Positions 32,079-45,020 are shown, counted from the first letter of the stretch. The stretch: 64,000 bases of DNA from Phaseolus vulgaris (GCF_000499845.2 NC_023756.2:36959880-37023879), one strand, 5' to 3'. Notes: generated from the letters alone by a model not told the origin. Numbers and translations are program-made.

Positions 32079-35000
32079 ATGGCTGGATTTTCAAGTGATG
32101 CATCATACAAGCAGAATTCTCCTTCCAAAGCTTCAATCCTTGGTGAATTACATGAAGCTCAAAGAACCATTAGACGCTTGGAGGAGAAATTGCAAAAGAT
32201 GGAGGTGCAACAAGCTAGACCATCTCCTTCAATTCATGATGAGCATCATAGACCTTCAACAAGAGCTTCTTCCAATGATTTTGGCCGTGAAGATGAGCAT
32301 AGGAGAAGGAGAACTCCACCCCAAGTCCATGGACAAAGACATCATCACCAAGGGGAAATAACTCACTACGGCAATGGCTTCTATCATGATGCAAAGTCTA
32401 GGCTTCCTTCGGTCAAGCTTCCTTGTTTTAATGGCTCTAGTGATCCTAATGTATATTTAGATTGGGAGGCTAAGTGTGAACAAATATTTGAGATCCATGA
32501 GATCCAAGATGAGCATAAGCTTAAGCTAGCCACCCTAGAGTTTAGTGATTATGCCATGAAATGGTGGCATGGAATTGTAAAGGACATTATCTATCACAAG
32601 GGTCCTCCCGTGGACTCTTGGAACTCTTTAAAGGATCATATGCGCGCTAGGTTTGTGCCCTCACATTTTGGGAAAGACCTCATGTTGAGACTCCAACGGT
32701 TTCAACAAGGCACGCTAAATGTGGATGAATATTATAAGGAGCTTGAGACGCTTGTGCTTAAAATTGAATTAGAAGAAAGTGAGGAAGCTATGATTGCTAG
32801 GTTTGTGAGTGGTCTTAGGAAGGATATTCAAGACATTGTTGAGTTACAAGAGTATTCATCATTGGGCTCTTTAGTTCATCTTGCAATGAAGGTGGAAGCC
32901 CAACTTGCTAAGAAAAACTCTTTCAAAAATGCTTCCAATGATGGATACTACTCCAAGTCTTGGAGAAACAAAAATTCTTTTTCTAAACATCCTTCCAAAG
33001 ATTCTTCTTTCAAACCCAAGGAAACTAAGCCATCTACTTCTAGACCTAAGTCTCCCACTAGAACATCCAATACTAAATGCTTTAAATGTATGGGTTATGG
33101 TCATATAGCTGCAAATTGTCCTTCCAAACGAAGTATGTACATGCATGAGGGCATTGTAGTTAGTGAGCATGATTCGGATTCTCCTAAGCATTCATTGCAT
33201 TCTCATGCATCTAGTGAGGAAGAGAGCGAATGTCCACTTGAAGGGGACTTGTTAGTTGTGAGAAGACTTCTTGGACAAGTTTCACAACCTTTTGATGAAA
33301 GTCAAAGGGAAAATATTTTCCATACAAGATGTCTTATTCAAAACAACATTTGTTCCTTGATAGTGGATGGGGGTAGTTGTGCAAATGTGGCTAGTACAAG
33401 AGTAGTAGATAAGCTTGGATTGCCTACTATCTCTCATACAAAGCCCTACAAATTACAATGGCTTAGTGAAGTAGGAGAAATAATTGTTAATAAACAAGTC
33501 CTCATCCATTTCTCCATTGGAAAATACAAAGATGAGGTATTATGTGATGTTGTGCCCATGGAAGCCACTCATGTTCTTTTGGGAAGGCCTTGGCAATTTG
33601 ATAGAAAAGTTTTACATGATGGCTTTACCAACAAACTATCTTTTGAATTCCATGGTCACAAGGTTACTTTAAAATCTCTCTCTCCAAGAGAAGTCCATGA
33701 GGACCAAGTTATCATGAAGAAAAAGAGGGAGAGTGAGAAAGATAAAAAAGATAAAAAAGATAAGAGTTCTAAGCCTACACTCCTTGTGTCTAGGCGTGAC
33801 ATTGAAAGGGAAATAGTGGCTCATCATCCTCTTTTCTTAGCCATCCCTAGAACTCTTAGAGTAGAATCACTTGTTGATAGTCCTCATTGTTTGGAAAATT
33901 TGGTAGAAGAGTTCCAAGATGTGTTTCAAGATCCTCGAAATGGACTTCCACCTTTGAGAGGGATTGAGCACCAAATTGATTTGATACCGGGCTCTTCTTT
34001 ACCAAATCGTCCAGCATATAGGACCAATCCAAGTGAAACCAAGGAAATTCGCCAACAAGTTGAGGCTTTGATTGAGAAAGGGTGGGTGCAAGATAGCATG
34101 AGTCCTTGTGCTATGCCTATCATCTTAGTGCCAAAAAAGGATGGCACATGGCGAATGTGTTCGGATTGTAGGGCCATCAATAACATAACAATTAAGTATA
34201 GGCATCCCATACCTAGACTAGATGATTTGTTGGATGAATTACATGGTTCAAAAATCTTTTCAAAGATTGATCTTAAAAGCGGCTACAATCAAATCCTTAT
34301 CAAACCGGGTGATGAATGGAAGACGGCTTTTAAGACCAACTTTGGTTTATATGAGTGGTTAGTTATGCCTTTTGGCCTAACTAATGCACCAAGTACTTTC
34401 ATGCGCCTCATGCATCATGTTCTTAGACCTTTCATTGGTAAGTTTGTTGTTGTTTACTTTGATGACATTCTCATTTATAGCTTATCTTTGAATGACCATA
34501 GATTGCATGTTAGGCAAGTTTTAGAAACCCTTAGGAAGGAACATTTGTATGCTAACCTTGCTAAATGTATGTTTGCTCTTGATCATATAGAATTCCTAGG
34601 GTTTGTTGTGAGTTGCAAAGGGGTCCATGTGGACAAAACAAAGGTGATGGCCATTCAAAATTGGCCTACACCAAAATCTTTGAATGAGGTCCGAAGTTTT
34701 CATGGACTTGCTTCTTTCTATAGAAGATTTGTCCCAAACTTTGGTACCATTGCCGCACCACTCAATGACATAGTGAAAAAGGATGTGGTCTTTCATTGGG
34801 GAGAAGCACAACAAAATGCTTTTGACACTTTGAAAGAAAAATTGACTAATGCTCCCATCTTGGCCCTTCCTAATTTCACTAAGACATTTGAGATTGAGTG
34901 TGATGCTTCAAGCATAGGTATTGGGGCTGTTCTCCTTCAAGAGGGCCACCCCATAGCCTATTTTAGTGAGAAATTGAAGGGAAGTCATCTCAATTATTCC

Positions 35001-35964
35001 ACCTACGATAAGGAATTATATGCACTTGTTAGGGCTTTGTTTACTTGGAAACACTATCTTTTTCCCAAAGAGTTTGTGATACATAGTGATCATGAATCTC
35101 TTAAATATTTGAAAAGCCAAAACAAACTTAACAAAAGACATGCCAAGTGGGTGGAATTCATTGAGCAATTTCCTTATGTGATCAAACACAAGCAAGGCAA
35201 AGTAAATATTGTGGCGGATGCTCTTTCTAGAAGATACACTTTGCTAAATCTTTTAACCTCTCAATATCTTGGTTTTGATCACATTAAGGAACTTTATCAT
35301 GATGACCTTGATTTTTCTCTCATCTATCAAGAGTGTCTTAAGGGAGGACACAAAGACTTTTTTTATTCAAGATGGCTTTCTTTTTAAAGGAAAACGTCTT
35401 TGTGTTCCTCAAAGCTCTATTAGATTATCTCTTGTTAGAGAAGCTCATGAGGGGGGTTTAATGGGACATTTTGGGGTTGCTAAAACTTTGGATGTGTTGC
35501 ATGAACATTTCTTTTGGCCTCATATGCATAAACATGTTCATAGTTTGTGTGATAAATGCATAGCTTGCCGCAAAGCTAAATCTAAAATGCATCCCCATGG
35601 TCTATATACTCGTCTTCCTATCCCTTCAATGCCTTGGGTAGATATATCTATGGATTTCATCTTAGGCTTACCCAAGACATCAAAGGGAAAGGACTCCATT
35701 TTTGTGGTAGTGGATCGTTTTTCAAAGATGGCTCACTTTATTCCTTGCCACAAAGTGGATGATGCATGCCACATTGCAAACCTCTTCTTCCAAGAAGTGG
35801 TTCGCCTACATGGGATTCCTAGGTCTATAGTGTCCGATAGAGATCCTAAGTTCTTGAGTCACTTTTGGAAGACCTTGTGGGGCAAGCTTGGAACTAAGCT
35901 TTTATTTTCTACCACTTGCCACCCACAAACCGATGGTCAAACCGAGATTGGATCTTCTATATGA
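32079..35964 (+). pseudogene. Chromovirus gag-pol polyprotein, one frameshift, 3' truncated
   Basis: ATG at 32079 is chosen because [12 protein letters not shown] begins gag-like sequence; the 18 codons upstream are T-rich leader. It is open for 1102 codons to 35387: coiled coil (about 40-65), capsid (about 125-290), zinc knuckle [14 protein letters not shown] (about 334), protease [11 protein letters not shown] (about 430), RT with YFDDILIYS (about 793), and RNase H ([35 protein letters not shown]). One extra T in a T7 run at 35358-35364 shifts the frame. Integrase continues in the next frame (HH-CC finger, [20 protein letters not shown]) and breaks right after the third acidic residue at 35943. 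The integrase C-terminus is missing. Confidence 0.9.
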
Positions 35965-36110
35965 GTTTGTGTTTTGGCACTAGTTTTGGTGAGTTCTTGT
36001 TCATAGAACCTTGATCCATTTCTATGATAAAGTGCCTAGCTCTTAACCAACTCAAGATGATTCCTAAGAATGTCAAGAATCATTCTAATTGTGCTAGTGG
36101 AATCACATCA
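35944..36110. other. 167-bp unexplained segment at the right end of the Ty3 insertion
   Basis: ATTGGATCTTCTATATGAG to GTGGAATCACATCA. It is neither integrase nor LINE and does not match the LTR-like segment at 31273 by eye. It may be a leader or LTR piece of a related element joined by a deletion. Confidence 0.4.
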
Positions 36111-36112
36111 AG

Positions 36113-36470
36113 CGTTCCACACAAGCTGCAACTTTTTAGTTAAAGCAAGGTGTGTGAGAGGTTTATCCCCCTTAGAGAGAATAATCCGACCATGTAGATG
36201 GGTCCTGCAATCCTCAAGACCAGCCAAGTAATATTCCTCTTCAACTCGAATAGCAACCATGTCCCCCTTAATACAAGGTGTAGATAGATGGGACAAAGGG
36301 ATGCCACAAGTATTGCCCAAGGCCTGAGCATAGGTTTTCCTATGTCCTTGCATAGTAACCGCCTTCTTAATGGGAATCACTTTGTTCTCTTTCAAAAACC
36401 CCAAGGTATTAAGAAATTGACTCGGGCCACTGCCATTCTTTAAGTTCCACAAAACTCTAAGAAAAGACAC
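36113..36470 (-). pseudogene. LINE ORF1-like protein, N-terminal half (split)
   Basis: Minus-strand frame: MSFLRVLWNLKNGSGPSQFL, GHRKTYAQALGNTCGIPLSH, EYYLAGLEDCRTHLHGRIIL, KPLTHLALTKKLQLVWNA, then broken by the Ty3 insertion at 36110. It is the same family as 22580-24070 and continues at 31012. This half has no stop, so the LINE copy may have been fairly fresh when interrupted. Confidence 0.85.
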
Positions 36471-36840
36471 TCTTGACCCTATCGCACCACCGCCAGCAAC
36501 ACTCGCACACGTTTCTCTATAAAAATCTTGACTTTACTACAAATTAGATCTGGCTAAATGAAAAAGGTGGAAACTTTTGTAGTGTGCAATGCCTTGATAC
36601 CATCTTTACTAAGAAAAAAAATTAAGAAAAGAATACACCTTGTATGCAGACGTAGAGAGTCGTCACGCCACCCCCAACGTCTCGGCACACTGCCATGTCT
36701 CCACTGACCAGCACCCACGACCCCTGCACCACCACTGTCCATCACCAAGTTGAAGAATGAACAGTCATCCATACAAACCCTAGCTGCACCAAAACCCTTC
36801 GGAGGAGAGAGCATAAAGAAAAATCTTATCTCCAAAATTA
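36471..36840 (-). other. Probable LINE 5' leader
   Basis: GC-richer DNA upstream of ORF1 on the minus strand, ending at AGATAAGATTTTTCTTTATG near 36838 where AT-rich DNA begins. The 93-residue minus-strand frame at 36554-36835 has no recognised domain. Confidence 0.45.
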
Positions 36841-37800
36841 ATTTAGTTTTCTATTGTATTAACTTTAACTTCAAATAATCTATACCTCAAATAATTTTTT
36901 TATTATATATTTATTTTTTATCGATAAAAAATGTTATACAAAATATTCATCTAATAAAAAGTTCTAATATGCCAACTTGAAAAACTAACATGTAATCAAT
37001 AAATAAGAATATTAGAAGTATTCTAATTGATTAAAAAAAATATGTTTAGTTGAACTTTCCTAATGTTGTACAAATACAAACTGAATATGTGAAATCCTAA
37101 GGTTGTACAAATACAAACTGAAAATGTGAAGCCCAATAGTATAGTATTGGAAAACCAGGTATCAATAAAATGAGAGTACTAAAGTATTTTAATTCATTAA
37201 AAAAAAGATGTTTAACCCTTGAGATCTTTAAATATGTTGTAGATTATTAATGAACTTAGAGAATCACATTCAATTCATTGATTCTTTTCTGAATACGGTA
37301 ATCTAACTTTGCATTTTAAATATTAATTTTTACTTATCTACCATGTACATTGTATATCTCAACAATTATATTTCTTAAGAAATCATAACCAATTCAATTC
37401 ATCCACATCATTCAATTCATCCATATCATTACATCCTTCACTCTTCTAATGTTCTCGCATCAGGAATAAACAGTAATTTCCTTTATATATCATTAAATTA
37501 ACTATTCTATCCATCTCAAATAGACTAATGCAGAATGAAAAAATTATTTAATTAAAATATTTTCGAAAAAAATATATAATTATCACCATATACATGAAAT
37601 AACTTTAAACGTGTTTAAAGATAGAGAGTAATTGATAATTAATACTAAAAACAATTAATAGTAATATATGATAAAAATTTCACAATAATTATACGAAAGC
37701 GTATGATATATTAAATAATATTTATGAAGGTTTTAAATATATTAAGTAAAAAAACTGCTTTAACTTCTAACTTTAACATGATATATATGTTTCTTACATG
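36841..37800. other. AT-rich intergenic DNA, nothing recognised
   Basis: No coding signal. A string containing GGTTGTACAAATACAAACTG repeats at about 37067 and 37101. Confidence 0.5.
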
Positions 37801-38613
37801 AGCATCTCATATGTATCTGATTTGACATGGAGGCAAGCCCAACAACTGGACAGGGATCTGGGATACGAACAACCAAACAAGAAGGCTTCTCATATGAGAC
37901 TCCCTCAAACTGTACGGGTACAAACTTAGGATACCAAGTGAGCGCAATCCAAATTTTCCAAATTTTTCCTCAAACATCATAAACATATTGAAATGCATTA
38001 TACATCCTAAACTATAAAAAATATCATAAGAAACAGAATGGTCCACAAACGTCAATTATAACTAAGTGTAGCATTGACTCCAAACAAGCCAAGTTGTCCT
38101 GTACTCAAAAAACAAATGACGAAAAGACTCCTCTTCCATCCCGCACATTAATTACACAGACTGCTTTCGATCATTACTCCTTTCCTTTCCAAATTGGTCT
38201 TGGCAGAATCTTGTTTTTCAACACCCTCCAAGAAGTGACAAGGGTTGAAGACAACGTCTTAATCCTCCAAAACTTTACATACACGAACATGTTTTCCCTT
38301 CTAGTCCACCCCTTAAGAAAACGTAAGCAAAATTGATCGAGTAAGTTGAAAACTCACTCTTCTTCCAAACCCAACTATCTTCCATTTCCAACTCGATCCT
38401 CAATCCTTGAAACTTATGAAGAAGTTGACTCTTCAGAACCTTTTTCCACTCAAACAGACTCTTTCTCCAAGCTAATTTCCAATTTGTGTAAGGTGAAATA
38501 TATGTATAAATATTATGACAAAGTTTATTAATTACAATTTGGCAAACCAATTTATGTTTTAATGATTGTTTTATAAGTCTTCTTTCTAAAATATATAAAT
38601 AACAAAAACCCAT
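37800..38613 (-). pseudogene. LINE ORF2 C-terminal fragment (zf-RVT region)
   Basis: Minus-strand pieces: NWKLAWRKSLFEWKKVLKSQ, DSWVWKKSEFSTYSINFAYV, then TLSSTLVTSWRVLKNKILPR and LMCGMEEESFRHLFFEYRTT with WLVWSQC. This matches the pattern of the zf-RVT domain of plant LINE polyproteins (W.W..S.FS...AY, then AWR.L..KI, then C..CG.EEE...HLFF). The last Cys of the finger is replaced (FFEY). Multiple frame breaks; no RT is attached. Confidence 0.65.
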
Positions 38614-39122
38614 TATCCAATGTCATCATCAACACTGAAACTTCTATCAAATGCATAATCAACAAAGTGTAGAGAGGAAAGACTCGCTCTCAAATCCATC
38701 CAATTCTTCCTATGTCTCTTCCACAATATCATTCACAATTGCATACAATACCCCAACTCCTTCTTCCCCGTTCAAAACTCAGATTTTTTGGCCAACTAAA
38801 CCATACCTTCCAATCAAACATTTAATTTAAATCCAACCAAAATAAAATGAAAACAATTAAAAATAGTAGATTATGACCAGAAGAAGATGACATTCAATAT
38901 ACCAAGATTTCAAAACAATTAAATTTTTCATCCGTCACCAATCTCCAATTCCCTTAATTTAAGTACCACACCATCAACACTACACAGTGTTATCTAAGGG
39001 AGATTGTTTCTTAGGGATTGAAAGTAATGGGGTTTATACTAACAAAAACCATAACAATTAATATTACATTCAAAACTCAAATCACACTTTGAGACATTTT
39101 CTTCTTCTTGCATCATAATTAC

Positions 39123-40087
39123 TGATCCTGCCTATTGACCAGAACGCAAGAGCCTTGCCACGTCAAAGGTGTTCTTCCTCTGGATCGGCTTTGCACCACG
39201 CAAGCTTCCGTCCTTCACCTCGATTCACCTCAAGAACCTGCAAAAGACAGAGTGGCGCCGCTGCGGCCGATCGCGCTCCGACGCTCAAGTCAGTGACTGA
39301 ACCACCAAAATACTAAGGAAAAAACTAAGAACTTCAGGAACCGTGCAATGTTCTCTCTCAGCGTACTCAAGTTCTCACAAGCGTAAAGAAGTATTCTAAA
39401 CGCGCGTACCTCAGAAGTTCGTTAGAATCCCTTATATACCTATGTACTTTCTCTCTCCTGACAGTTACACATCTGAACACGTGGCTCGCATCCAGCTGTA
39501 CACGTGTCACCATATGGAGCATCCTCTGCTTGAGCGTCACTTCTTACTCTTCAGGGTGTTCGACTAAGTTACCCATGCAGGGAGTAACTCGGTGTATAGC
39601 TGCCTTGGAGCGCGATCTCTTCTGTGTGGCGAGTACGGGTGTCATCATACACACCTTCCTTGTGGTCTCGCCGGCCGCCATCTTGATCTGCTTCACTTGC
39701 TTCACCGTGCATGTCCGGGTAAGCTGTTCCCTGGCCTCAACCTCTGGCTAGCTAGGGAATGACCATCTGACAATTTCATCCTTCGCTTCGAAAGCCTTGA
39801 ACAAGCTTTCCTGATCTTTCGACGATGTCCTCCTCTCGGCGATCTCTGATCGCTTTGTCGCCTGGGTTCACATCCGGCGACTACGACACAAACTTGGTGA
39901 CCGCCGGTTTAGGCATGCTGGTGACCGCCGGTTTAGGCATGCTGGAGATCGAGGCACGCCAACTTAACGATTGGCGACTACACGAGCCCCCCGACTTCCT
40001 TCCCTTCTGTCAACCAGGTGTCCCGTTCAACACGCCTATATTATAGCTTGCTGCCACGTCATCGCTTCCGACTACCTGGGCGGTACA
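39123..40087 (-). mobile_element. Tat/Ogre-like Ty3 solo LTR in block Q of D1
   Basis: ATTAC lies on both sides (39118-39122 and 40088-40092). On the minus strand the LTR begins TGTACCGCCC and ends GGCAGGATCA, matching the ends of the 16021 and 62431 copies. U5 signature GACTTGAGCGTCGGAG at 39276-39291 (reversed), G-boxes near 39479 and 39499. The sister copy D2 has the unoccupied site (GCATCATAATTACTATGAAA at 55804-55823), which proves the ends. Overlapping short frames are not genes. Confidence 0.95.
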
Positions 40088-40961
40088 ATTACTATGAAAT
40101 GTAGCATTACATTGAGAAATTAACATATCACAAGTATAATTACTAATCATCAATAAATGTTTCTCTTATTCTCCTTTAATTCATTCGATCATAGCTCACT
40201 GTCCATTCCTCTCTTGAATTGGCATTTCATCTTGAAGATAAAATACCTAAGTCTGGATTCCTTTCACCATATACTATTAAAACACACCTGTGTGATGTGT
40301 CGGTCGTGAGGCAATTCCACAGAGCAGCCCCAAACCTATGAACAGTGCTGAGAATGTTGTCTCTTGGGTTGTTAATGTTTAGGATCTGTCATTCAACATC
40401 CTCGTCTCGTTCTTGGCTCTTCCTAGACTCAAACCCAATTTCCAACAAAATGTTAAGTTTGCATGTTGTATGTATAATCCCCATTTACATGTTTTTTTTT
40501 TTGGAAAAAAATTGCCATTTTTTGTGTTAATAGTATTCAATATATGTATTACTAAAAAATGCAATGTTTTGTCAACAAAATGGTTTTTAAGTTGAATAAC
40601 TAAGAGAAAACACAACATTGAGAAAAGTTTTGAATCTAATTAATCAAATGCTTCTATATAAATTACCTTTTGGTATACTTCCTTGATTTGATTTTGAGAT
40701 AAATCTCATCATTCTTTGAAAAATTTTATCTGCGTCTTTGTCGTCTTCATCTTTGTCCATGTTGCTGGGTATTTCTCTAAAATCTAAAAATTCCAAGATA
40801 GGTATAAATATTATTTTTGTCACTGGTTAAAATTTGATAACTTTGATGAGAAAACTCTGAATCTTCGCCTTTTATAGGGAAAAGAGATGAGTAGTTCAAT
40901 GAAAGAGGATTAATATTAATTTTATTAGTAATTTTCTTTTTAAAATGATTATTTAAATATA

Positions 40962-41233
40962 CACTACAAGAAAATCATTAAAATAGAAATTAATTTTAGA
41001 GGTAAAAATAATTAGTTACTATATTGACTAAATTTAGAATTTAAATAATTGGTAGTTAAAACCTTGGTAGCTAATTAGATATCAATTTAGAATCTATTTA
41101 ACAATAATACAAACTAATTAAGAAACCAAAATTTATTTTAGTCTCTAAAATGGTCTCTAATTTAATCATTATAGTAACTAATTAATTATTGTCTCTCTAA
41201 AATTGATTTTTATTTAATGATTTTCTTGAAGTG
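40962..41233. mobile_element. CACTA-type MITE in U2
   Basis: Starts CACTACAAGAAAATCATTAA and ends AATGATTTTCTTGAAGTG, inverted repeats with one mismatch in about 21 bases, flanked by ATA on both sides. 272 bp, non-coding. Confidence 0.8.
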
Positions 41234-41986
41234 ATATTTAAAATAAGAAAATTAGTTAATGTTTACATTTAATTATTAAATAATGTCATTAATGTAATAA
41301 GTTAATGTAAGCATTGTAGTATTTATTCATTTAATTATTTGTGTAAAATATTAATATATGCATTAGTTGAATGTGTTATATAATTAATATTTTAAAATGT
41401 TACTAGTCAGATCTCTAAAATCTCTTTCTCTTTCTTTCTCTCCACACACAAGCATATGAACAACAATGAGGGAGATGAGTGTGGGTTTGACTATCTTATC
41501 CCCTTTCCCTAAGGTTAGGTGAGCCAAGTCACTATACTGTAGTGATTATAGTGATAAATGTCATATTTCATATTAAAATAGCAAGCGCTTGTGGATATTA
41601 ATTGATAAAATAACTATAATATAACTCCTAATTTATGAATTTAAACATGTTTACATATTTTGTGATTATAATATGAATAAGAATTATTTATTCCCAAATT
41701 CGTGTTAATTTCATTATTCTAAGGAAAAATGGAGATGAAAGGGCAAAAGGATAATATACAAGATAAAAGTGGAAAGTTGAAACGCTCCAAATACCTAAGT
41801 CTGGATTCCTTTGGTATACTTCCTTGATTTGATTTTAAGATAAATCTCATCATTCTTTGATAACTTTGATGAGAAAACTCTATGAATCTTGGTCTTTTAT
41901 AGGGAAAAAAGATGAGTACTTCAATGAAAGAGGGTTAATCTTAATGTTTTTAGTAATTTTCTTTTTAAAATGATTATTTAAATATA

Positions 41987-42326
41987 CACAAAAAGAAAAT
42001 TATTCAAATAGAAACTAATTTAACAGATAAAAATGATTCGTTACTATATTGACTAAATTAGAAATCATTTTAGAGACTAAATAAATTTTGGTTTCTAAAT
42101 TAGTTTCTATTATTTTGTTACCAAATTTAGAATCTAAATAATTGGTAGTTAAAACCATGGTAGCTAATTAGATACCAATTTAGAAACTATATAACAACAA
42201 TAGAAACTAATTTAGAAACCAAAAATTATTTTAGTCTCTGAAATATGGTCTCTAATTTAGTCACTATAACAACTAATTATTTTTTTGTCTAAAGTTGTTT
42301 TTTTATTTAATGGGTTTATTGTAGTG
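41987..42326. mobile_element. CACTA-type MITE in U3
   Basis: Same position in the unit. Ends have drifted (CACAAAAAGAAAATTATT and GGTTTATTGTAGTG), flanked by ATA. Contains an extra TTTAGAGACTAAATAAATTT segment absent from the 272-bp form. Confidence 0.65.
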
Positions 42327-43175
42327 ATATTTAAAATAAGAAAATTAGTTAATGTGTACATTTAATTATTAAATAATGTCATTAATGTAATAAATTATTG
42401 TAAACATTATAGTATTTATGTGATATCATTTAATATATTAATACATATTAATGTAACATAAATAACCCTGATTTATTTATTTATTCATTTAATTATTTGT
42501 GTAAAATATTAATATATGCATTAATTTAATGTATTATATAATTAATATTGTAAAACGTTATTAGTCACATCTCTAAAATATTTCTCTCTTTCTCTCTCTC
42601 TCCACACATAAGCATAGGAACAACAAAGAGGAAGACGAGTGTGGTTTGACTATCTTATCCCCTTTTCCTGAGGTTAGATGGGCCAAGTCACTATACTGAA
42701 ATGATTATAATTCTCAGATATGTTAAAAGAGTGATAAGTGTCATATTTATGTAATATTTCATATTAAAATAAATAACACTTGTGGATATTAATTGTTAAA
42801 ATAACTAATATAACACCTAATTTATGAATTCGAACATTTTAACATATATTGTGATTATAATATGAATAAGAATGATTTATTCCCACATTCGTGTTAATTT
42901 CATTATTCTAAGGAAAAATGGAGATGAAAGGGCAAAAGGATAATATACAAGATAAAAGTGGAAAGTTGAAACGCTCCAAATACCTAAGTCTGGATTCCTT
43001 TGGTATACTTCCTTGATTTGATTTTAAGATAAATCTCATCATTCTTTGATAACTTTGATGAGAAAACTCTATGAATCTTCGTCTTTTATAGGGAAAAAAG
43101 ATGAGTACTTCAATGAAAGAGGATTAATCTTAATGTTTTTATTAATTTTCTTTTTAAAATGATTATTTAAATATA

Positions 43176-43513
43176 CACAAGAAGAAAATTATTCAAATAG
43201 AAATTAATTTTACAGATAAAAATAATTCGTTACTATATTGACTAAATTAGAAATCATTTTAGAGACTAAACAAATTTTGGTTTCTAAATTAGTTTCTATT
43301 TTTTTGTTACTAAATTTAGAATCTAAATAATTGGTAGTTAAAACCATGGTAGCTAATTAGATATCAATTTAGAAACTATTTAACATCAATAGAAACTAAT
43401 TTAGAAACAAAAAATTATTTTAGTCTCTGAAATGGTCTTTAATTTAGTCACTATAACATCTAATTATTTTTTAATCTAAAATTGTTTTTTTATTTAATGG
43501 GTTTATTGTAGTG
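43176..43513. mobile_element. CACTA-type MITE in U4
   Basis: Ends CACAAGAAGAAAATTATT and GGGTTTATTGTAGTG with ATA flanks. Near-identical to the U3 copy and to the U6 copy at 58041. Confidence 0.65.
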
Positions 43514-44089
43514 ATATTTAAAATAAGAAAATTAGTTAATGTATACATTTAATTATTAAATAATGTCATTAATGTAATAAATTAATGTAAACATTATAGT
43601 ATTTATGTGATATCATTTAATATATTAATACATATTAATGTAACATAAATAACCCTAATTTATTTATTTATTCATTTAATTATTTGTGTAAAATATTAAT
43701 ATATGCATTAATTTAATGTATTATATAATTAATATTGTAAAACGTTATTAGTCACATCTTTAAAATATTTCTCTCTTTCTCTCTCTCCACACGTAAGCAT
43801 AGGAACAACAAAGAGGGAGACGAGTGTGGGTTTGACTATCTTATCCCCTTTTCCTAAGGTTAGGTGGGCCAAGTCACTATACTGCAATGATTATAATTCT
43901 CAGATATGTTAAAAGAGTGATAAGTGTCATATTTATGTAATATTTCATATTAAAATAAATAACACTTGTGGATATTAATTGTTAAAATAACTAATATAAA
44001 CCCTAATTTATGAATTTGAACATTTTAACATATATTGTGATTATAATATGAATAAGAATGATTTATTCCCAAATTTGTGTTAGTTTCAT

Positions 44090-45020
44090 GATTCTAGGAA
44101 AAAATGGAGATGAAAGAGCAAAAAGAGAATATACAAGATAAAAATGGAAAGTTGGAATGCTCCAAATACTCATCCAAACTCGCATAAGCTAGAAGCTTCC
44201 AGAAGATCTCACACAAGCGAGCCCAATCTTGCCTAGGCGAGATCACTCTAGAGACGTTGGGCCTGTTTTTGTCAAACTCGCCCAGGCAAAAAGTCACTTA
44301 GCCCAAGCCCAACTAGGTTAAACATGAGGCGTGAGGCACAACCGTAGACATCAATGTGGAGAATAGGTGATAGAAAACCCTAGAGGAGGCAACCATCAAA
44401 GAGAAACATCCTGGATCTTCTTCTCTTGCTTTCCATGCTTGTAATGGCCAACATGAGTGGCGAATTCTATCCTTGGGATTAGGAGTAGTTCAAACCCAGT
44501 GTATTGAGGTGATATCTAAATATAATATTATGTTCTTGATTGATGATTTGTATTGTCATTTTGTCTCTAATGCTTGTTTATCATTATTTAAATCCTTAGA
44601 TTTGTCTGAAAAGTATCTCTAAGTTTCTGACCCAAACGATAATGTTTAACATACGGTAGGAATATATTTGAAATGTTAATTGCTATCAACATTTAATCGT
44701 AATACTAAAGATTTTTTATAAATATGCGAGGAATCGATATAAATGAATTTTATATGAGATCAATATCAATCAAAGGATAGAATATTACTATACTTTTCAA
44801 AATACAAAAGATTAAGAATGATGAACCCCAATCCCAATTTTCCCAAATTGAACCAACAAACTCTTTGACTTGCTTTCTTTATAATTTTTGCAATCTTTAT
44901 AACAAACTCCCAACAAACTTTATTTACTTTTCTTTTCTATTTAGTAAATCTTATACTTCATAATTCAAATGTTCCTTGTGGGTTTGATATCCATCCTTAG
45001 GGACAAATTATTACTTCTGA
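44090..45020 (+). mobile_element. Diaspora-like Ty3 LTR fragment in tail T of D1
   Basis: Contains CTCGCATAAGCTAG, CTTGCCTAGGCGAG and CTCGCCCAGGCAAA motifs and CTTGCTTTCCATGCTTGTAA, shared with 7260-7570. It ends near CCTTGTGGGTTTGATATCCA, followed by GACGTTGTTGGGGAAAA (45019-45035), which resembles a Ty3 primer-binding region of the CGTTGCCGGGGA type. No gag follows. Duplicated at 58970-59885. Confidence 0.5.

Larger units (their letters stand above)
31013..36110 (+). mobile_element. Chromovirus-type Ty3 element inserted in LINE ORF1
   Basis: The insertion interrupts LINE ORF1. AGCGT is repeated at 31008-31012 and 36111-36115, and the inserted DNA starts TG and ends CA, so the limits look like one LTR-type integration. 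Inside, the order is pol C-terminal tail (31013-31202), polypurine tract, LTR-like segment (31273-31619), leader, gag-pol (32079-35943), then 167 bases of non-matching sequence. The two ends are not obviously repeats of each other, so it has been rearranged. The gag-pol style resembles CRM-type centromeric chromoviruses (inference). Confidence 0.7.
40245..44160. repeat. Tandem U units of D1 (three)
   Basis: CCTAAGTCTGGATTCCTTT recurs at about 40249, 41794 and 42983. The first unit is about 1.55 kb. The second and third are 1189 bp apart because they lack the CACCATATACTATT to GTTAAGTTTGCATG segment. Each unit has a CACTA-type MITE and a CT-rich tract followed by ACTATCTTATCCCCTTT. Confidence 0.9.
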
